A DNA stretch of 64,000 nt, from assembly GCA_905250025.1 (NCBI GenBank), contig CAJNOJ010000193.1, positions 124,001 to 188,000 of the forward strand. The letters run 5' to 3'. This DNA comes from Adineta ricciae (lineage: Eukaryota; Rotifera; Eurotatoria; Adinetida; Adinetidae). A program made the position numbers and the translations under genes. The notes under the pieces were generated by a model, which saw nothing but the letters and a program-made list of their open reading frames with translations, did not search any database and was not told the origin of the DNA. Positions 57,406 through 64,000 of this stretch are shown here, one piece after another (positions within the stretch are counted from its first letter, which is position 1; each line of letters opens with the position of its first letter).

Positions 57406-57914
57406 CTATAAGAATTACTATTTTTCCTATGACATTTGAACGAGTTCACTCACTTCGGCATACAATTCAATTGATAAAACTTCAATTGCTTTTTTAAATC
57501 ATGAATCTTTCGAAAAAAGTGATTGTATGATAAAGTTATTGAATTTGAATATTTTTCTACCGAAGACTCTGTGAAGGAAAGCAAATTAATTTGAGATCAG
57601 AGAAAAACTACGTAAATAAAGGATTCCGTGAATATTTGTGGAATTTGAATTTTCACAATTCTCGTTAAAAATGACCATTTCTATCTATCGATTCATTGTA
57701 TATTACCATCTCTCATCCGTTTTCGACTTATTATTATCGATTTTGGATATTGTATACATATCCAACAAAGAAATATTTTTTTCTTTTTTCAAAACAAACA
57801 TGAAATTCGACTTTGATGCCTTCATCAACTAACCATAAAACTTTGAAGATTATCAGACTGTTCTCGTCGAATTTCTAGATGAACTAATTGTGTTCAATCA
57901 TGCATACAGTCGTA
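57406..57914. other. Stretch between exons or genes
   Basis: It contains a possible exon on the minus strand near 57421-57560 (not in phase with its neighbour) and otherwise AT-rich sequence. Confidence 0.3.
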
Positions 57915-58485
57915 CTATAAAGCTCGCCCGAAAATAATGACGTCCATGTGAAATTCTTCATCAGGCGATGACGAAGTTATTGGTGATGATGTCCATTTCG
58001 ATTTGTCCCATCTGCTGACATATTTAGTTATTGTTGATTGCGTGTGACCTGGTTCGGCATCATCTAAAATATCAAATATCAGTATATCTATCAAAGGTTC
58101 AAGACATCTATCGCATTAGTACTTACGTTCATTTTGACACGAAGGTTGATCGCATGTTTCATCGACATACAACATGTTACTGCTATCATCTGAGCTGAGA
58201 GGAGTTTCTTTCTCGTGTGTTTGACTCGATTTTGATGATTGGTCATCATCATTAACTAGCGAATCGTTTTTTTCACCTAAAACAAGAAATAACTTCTTTC
58301 AAACCCTATCAAAGTATTTGCTTGATCAATATTTTATATACTACTGACTAATAAAAATTTGTTCAAGAATTAAATTTAAAAACTGACCAACCTAGTGCAT
58401 CAGCAAAGTGTTTCTGGATTAAAATTATTCGATGATGAACCTTGTGAGATATATCAATAGCTATTTGGCTATCTGCCATTTCCAT
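57915..58485 (-). CDS. Small acidic, serine-rich protein, three exons
   Basis: Exons on the minus strand are 58485-58392, 58276-58127 and 58063-57915, with introns of 115 and 63 nt and matching phases, giving 130 residues. The first exon is helical (SQIAIDISHKVHHRIILIQK). The second is rich in Ser, Asp and Glu (NDDDQSSKSSQTHEKE) with two cysteines (CDQPSC). The third contains YVSRWDKSKW. No family, signal or membrane segment was recognised. The acidic disordered middle would fit a nuclear or regulatory protein. The 3' end may really splice on to the exon at 57091; no in-phase junction was found. Confidence 0.45.
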
Positions 58486-61298
58486 TTTATCGACTTTTGT
58501 TCTTCTTGTCATCATTTTCAACGATAAACTCTATGTGAAACATAAAGATAAAAAAAGTTGCCATTTTAATCCAAACTGGTCTCTTAAATCGAAATCTTAT
58601 AAATATTTGCTCAACAAACATGATCTGAACGATTTTCTATGTTAAAAGGAAATGATTCGTATTGGCGCTAATAATGGAGGCTATACATATTAACAGATGT
58701 CGTAAGAATTTAATTGGATCATTTTCAATCTAGCTATTTGTATGTTGAATTATATCAGAAATCAAGTTAAACTCGTCAAATATGACTGCAAAATAACTCC
58801 GGCTTTTGATATAAAGAGCCATTCTTGTTTTTTATAGTGAAAAAAATCACATCGTCACGTAAAATGCGCTTCACCATAGATTATTTCTGCTTGAGCAATA
58901 ATACAACGTGAATACATGTAGGGGTTATGTTCAATAAATTCAACCGTAACATTCACAAACGGATAAAACTCTGTTCTTATTTTATCTCATTTCCTCAATT
59001 GAATCGTCCCAGAATAATCTACCATCTATCAACAACAGTTCAAAATCAACACTTACAATGCATTATAATGCATTAAACATTCTTTTCAATATGCAGTGTA
59101 CACCATCACAAGACTGAATATTACACCGCAAGTCTTCATTGCTGCGCGAAAGCATCACCGCTCTATGACACACTTTTCTTTTACTCAGCAATCGATAAAC
59201 GAATAATTCACCTGTATCGAAATATTAAAGAGCAAAAAGATTGTAATTTATCTATCATTTGGAAATATATTCGCGTACAGCTTCATCCATCATAATGTGT
59301 GTCATCGTATAGCAACTCATTTCACTGCGAGATGATGTACATAAAAGATAAAATTTTAGTTGTAAATTACAATCGGGAACAATTTCATATACAACCAGAA
59401 CAGAGATTTGAGAGTCTATATGATAAGTGAAATCTATCACGTTCCATCAATACTCAAAGCGATTGGATACTGAAGATAACACGACGTTAACAAGAAGGAA
59501 CATGGTTGTGCTTGAAATATTCGAAGTTGCTTTTCCTTCTTACCAAAAAAGCTTTCTCGACCATCACTAATAATATGAAGCAAAATGATTCCTTTGTTTA
59601 TTCCTTGTAAATGGTCAGACTGATCATGAATCATCATTTTCAGACATGTCACTTTCACTGAAGACTACAAGATGATTCACTCGTATTTGACTTCATGTAG
59701 TTTATTCACATAGAACTAACGGCAATTCTTTATCTTTACTCGCCTAAGACTCACAGGAAATTTTATTCTATTTGTGTTTAATCTTATAATTATTACATTG
59801 TTTCATTTTGTACTTTCTTACTGTTTTCGCTTTGTAAAGGATAAAATCAGCGTTATCACGTAGACTATCGCTATGAACATGACATTTTCTTTGCGCAGAT
59901 CTGCTCCTAAAGCATCGGATGTGTGGTATATGTTTTCGTCCAATCGTTTCATTGATCCATTTTTCACAAAGAATTCGCGTCGTTAATGTTTAAGACAATT
60001 CTATATCATAGTTGTCTACAGAACTCTTATGGATAGCAATTCTCGAATATTTGAGATTCCCTTTATCTTTGGTCGGTGTGGCACCAATAATTTCTAAGAC
60101 AAATAGAATTCCAGTTTTTCAATCATATTCTTTTCCGTTAAGCAAAGAATCGATCTCTTTACATTTCATGCATTTTGTGTAAAAACATATTCTAAGTCAC
60201 AATCTGTTGATATTTGTCAGAAACGATACCAGTGTAGATTTGTGAAGCGAATTTTAAGGAGCACCTGATTGTAAAACACATCTTTCTTTTCTTCGACACA
60301 CTAAAGTAGAAAAATATCGTGCATTAATCGTGCAGGATTGGATTAACAACATGTTAATCCATAAAAATATGTAGCCTAATCTTTGTTCAATGTTGTTCTG
60401 AAATGACAAATACTTTCTGCTACATCTATACTAATTTAAACACCGGATTTTGCTTCTGTTGAGCTAAAGCTTATCCAAAAGTTGTTTGTTTCAACGTAAT
60501 AGTTCGTCTCTTGGTGACCGCTATAATATAATCCAATTATAATGCATGATAATGTGTGATAATGCATGATAATGTGTGATAATGCATGATAATGTGTGAT
60601 AATGATTCGAATATAACCAATACTGGTCGTGTAGAATGTGCTGAAATTCAATAAGAATAATCATCTATACAAGATATGTCGGTTAGTGATTCACAAATAG
60701 ATCGGAAAGACGCATGCAAATACTGTGAAGGAACATCAATCATGAAGTTATGACCAGGCACCCGAAATCTGTATACTAGTATATTTTGATGTAATAATGC
60801 AACATCCGATCTCTTATAAACTTTTCGGTGCCCTGGCGTCAGAGTCAGTTTCATGAACAACAGTACCAGAAAAAGCGACTTTCGAGAGCATGTTATTTTG
60901 CTTTAGTTTATTTTTGCAGCATTTCAGTATTCCACAACGAAGTTATTACGCATTTTCCGGAGTTCTTATGAAGTAAAAGAGGTAGCCTATTACACGGAAG
61001 AAATGAATACAAAAAATTGCACCGGTAGATGAAAAAAGAAAAAAAATTAAAATTAAAAGTAAAAGTAACAATGAGCAAAAGCTAACAGTGTCGTTTAACA
61101 AATGTTAGTAATAATAATGAATAATAGTTAAAACGCATCGAACTGAGAAAACAAAAGTAGAAGAGTTTTTACAGAATGAAATGATTTCACAGGTCACACG
61201 GAATCAAGAAAGCAATATAAAATCTTTGTGATATGAGAAAAGACGAAAACTGCATATGTACATGGAATCAATGAATCATTGATTAATTCTCGGTTATT
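58486..61298. other. Gene-poor region
   Basis: No supported exon. Frames at 59437-59658 and 60648-60860 on the minus strand have no family likeness. A short minisatellite is at 60541-60604. Confidence 0.35.
60541..60604. repeat. 20-bp minisatellite, three copies
   Basis: Three perfect copies of AATGCATGATAATGTGTGAT plus AATG. Each unit is itself two 10-bp halves differing at two sites. Confidence 0.9.
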
Positions 61299-64000
61299 CT
61301 ATGGCGAATAACGCTGTTTTGGTTTCCGATCACGTTTGCCTCTTATAGGCGGAGCTATAAGGAAGAAAAATTCAATGACCGAGGAACTCAACAATATTAT
61401 TACATACTGTTATTCTCTTGCATGACTGCCGATGGATCAAGTGTTACACGCTCGTTAAGAAAATCATTCTTCCCGATAAAATCGACCAACACACTTGAAA
61501 ACAACCATGTTTTGTGTTTGACATCGGCAGCAGTAAGCATACGAGGAAAAACATCGGTCTTGTTCTTCTTGAATGATTCTTCATAATCATTATAATGCAT
61601 CTTATATTTTGCCAACGTGCGAGCAAAATCAAGTTGATCTTGTGGATTCTTTCTTGGGAGTGTCTTCAAAAAGCCCGGCAAAAGCTCGACAGTGCCATCT
61701 GCCTTCTTGCTGGCAAACCAATTGGCTTTGACTAATAATCCATCTGTAACTAAGTTGGTAAGTATATGCTCACGTGACTTGTTAATGTTTCTTATGTGTT
61801 TCAGTTTGCTGCAAACGTCCGATCGTGACATAACAATGGTATCACTTAGAATTATCTTCTGATAGGCTTCTTGAAGATCTTCATCGTCAACTTGATTATC
61901 GCCTAGAAAAACAATTAACAAGTCTTTAAATAGAAGTATCGATGATTTGGAGCTGACATCATTCAAAATAGGACTATATTTACTGAGGTGTCTACTTCCT
62001 TGTTTCAAAATGTCTCAAAAATAAGAGAACTATGACTTACTATCGGTAGTGTTTGATTCTGTCGGAGCAGATGCCGATGAAAGTGTACCACTTAAATTCA
62101 TATCAATGAACGGTGCCGTGACTTCTTCACTTTCATTATTTCTCGATCGCTTCGGGGAAGCATCATTGTTTTCTTCATCCAATATTCTCTTTAACAAGTG
62201 TTTCTTATTCTGAAGCAAAGTCGAGAGTAATTCCAATGTTTGTTGAGAACTCATATTGTTCAACAATATGGTCGTATCGTTTGCTGTCGGTTCAGCAGGT
62301 AAAAGAGTATCATTGTTGTTGATGACACTGCCAGGTAATAGTTCGATATTGGATAATACCGGTCGATCTAAACGTGATGACAAAAAAGATAGATTTACTT
62401 CGACTCAAAAGTGTCATCTTACATTGGTTCTGCTCATCAGTACTTGCTTTTGATTTATTTTGATAAGACACTCGGTCGTCATCAATCTTGTTCGTTGTCA
62501 TTGGTATTGGATCTGGAAATCATACAGTATTATGCGGTTCGAATAAAATCTTGGTTTATAATGAAAACTTACTTGGCTGTTCGACATCTAATGGCTCGTA
62601 ATCGAGCATGTTTGTTAATCGGCTCATAATATCATCAACTGATGGTAAAAATTCGTACTGAAGGCGAGCATCGCATCCTGTTGTTCGCTCGACAAAGCTG
62701 TTGTATTGTGGTGCAGTAGTAATATTCGTGTTCAAAATTTCCGATAAAACAGAAGAGTTTTCAGAACGAGCTGATGTCGTGATTGGCGATGAATTATTAA
62801 TTCGTCGATCTGATTCGAAAATTAAAGTTGCCAATACGTCATCACCATTATTATTAGTTGGTGTTTGATCAGCATCGTACGGTTGACTATTTTCAACATT
62901 GAAATTATCTATACGTCACAAAGGATTCGCTTAAATAAGAACTGCATTCATTTTCAAAAAGTTCAAGTTTACCATGTTCAACAGTTTGAGACATCGATGG
63001 TACGTAGTATTGTCTTCGACCCAATGACATCCTGTATTGCACCACTTGTTTTGACAGTCGTTCTTCCATTTCTTTTTGTATACGAGCATCGTTGAATAAA
63101 TGGCAATATTCAACATAATCATCATTGAACAGAATTGAATTCACAGTAAATGTAGTTAATTCCATATTCATTGGTAACGGCGACGAAAGATAAACATGTT
63201 CATAAGTATCGATATCGACACCAATCGATTGAAGGTAAGTCAGCATGTCGACATTGCCACGAATAGTTGCTGGTGATGCTTTTAAATACGTTTCTTTTCG
63301 TGCACCAACAATATGTCGAGTATTCTGGAAGCCTTTTCGCAGAATATCATGATGAATCAAGTCATTAACAGCTCGAATAAGTTTTGCCGTTTTGTTTTTC
63401 GATTTTCGATAGTTACTAAATGTTTTGGTGAATGGAAGACCAGTTATTTCATTACTGAACCAGGCTTTGACAAGAATGGGCGATGTCATTGCCAATAATA
63501 TGGATTGATGTTCATAAAAAGCACTAAAATAAAATACAAGTTTCGATTAGGTATTCTTATCAAAAAGAACTTGATTAAACCAATGCTGTTAGGAAATGAC
63601 TTTCTATAAGTGGACTATGAATGAATAAAATATCTAATCGCGATTTAGTCAAGTATGCGGCGTCGTTAAAAGGTCAATTTGGACAAGAACCAACTTAGAT
63701 GGAGACGATGAGCAGCAAAGAAATCAATAACCCTACCACTCTTCTCAAGCAATATTCTAACTCATTACCGAAACGTACCACTCACGACACTAGTAAGAAA
63801 ATATGTGAATTCTAAATGGATATCCTGAAAGAAGTACTGAATATAACTTACTCTGTAGATGATTCATTAGTAATCGAAATATTGTTGTCACTTTTCGTTG
63901 TAACATTGTTATTCATTGATGTTCCGTCGAAAAGAGCTGTACTTGTCGATGAAGTATATTGGTAAAGCAAATTCGAAGCATGTACGGCTGGTTTTTCAAT
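61299..64000 (-). CDS. Multi-exon gene of unknown function, 5' end beyond the right edge
   Basis: Exons on the minus strand: 64000-63852 (partial), 63523-62915, 62886-62573, 62512-62423, 62367-62041, 61902-61408 and 61354-61299. All junctions are in phase, giving about 680 residues so far. The intron between 62915 and 62886 is only 28 nt. The large exon has basic and helical parts (SNYRKSKNKTAKLIRAVNDL). The middle is polar and disordered with a basic patch (ASPKRSRNNE). The next exon has a folded-looking part (SRSDVCSKLKHIRNINKSRE, LTNLVTDGLLVKANWFASKK) that could be a winged-helix-like fold. The end is RGKRDRKPKQRYSP. Basic patches suggest a nuclear protein. No family was recognised. Confidence 0.6.

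Overview
The window is invertebrate nuclear DNA, AT-rich, with dense introns that are mostly about 50-60 nt and begin GTAAGT, GTATGT or similar. The gene set fits a bdelloid rotifer: many short rhodopsin-like orphan GPCRs, several with decayed copies; a TIR-domain protein; Kelch and FG-GAP beta-propellers behind single membrane anchors; an arginine ADP-ribosyltransferase; and a plant-like family-35 beta-galactosidase. Species identity is an inference from this content, not from a marker gene.

Layout. 1-5.5 kb: end of an MFS transporter, then gene-poor DNA with repeat fragments. 5.5-14.5 kb: one intact GPCR, one decayed GPCR, a broken TIR gene, a beta-galactosidase whose catalytic domain is lost in an assembly join, and an alkenal/prostaglandin-reductase-like dehydrogenase. 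15.3-23.4 kb: a membrane-anchored coiled-coil protein, a von Willebrand A protein, a broken Kelch gene, a trypsin-like protease and a GNAT-like acetyltransferase. 24-31 kb: GPCRs, an ARF-like GTPase lacking the catalytic glutamine, and an ADP-ribosyltransferase. 32-39.4 kb: a family of cysteine-rich membrane proteins that I do not recognise. One gene is a single module on the minus strand. The other is a plus-strand 11-exon gene of 1394 codons in which the module occurs three times, with every splice junction in frame. An FG-GAP beta-propeller gene appears to start 16 nt after its stop codon, behind a pyrimidine-rich AG, which looks like an operon processed by spliced-leader trans-splicing. 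46-57 kb: a mobile-element region with a broken RTE-like LINE, a 340-bp inverted-repeat element, a truncated hAT transposase and a satellite array with a 310-bp higher-order period. 57-64 kb: minus-strand multi-exon genes of unknown function, one running off the right edge.

Assembly matters here. Single N bases at 16242, 43863, 46915, 49882 and 51017 each join contigs whose ends overlap and were not merged, so the apparent duplications next to them are probably artefacts. The 39.5-43.9 kb block is a second copy, allelic or recently duplicated, of 25.7-29.8 kb. It has been placed between two contigs that overlap each other and should be adjacent. The N at 11484 has no overlap and instead hides missing sequence.
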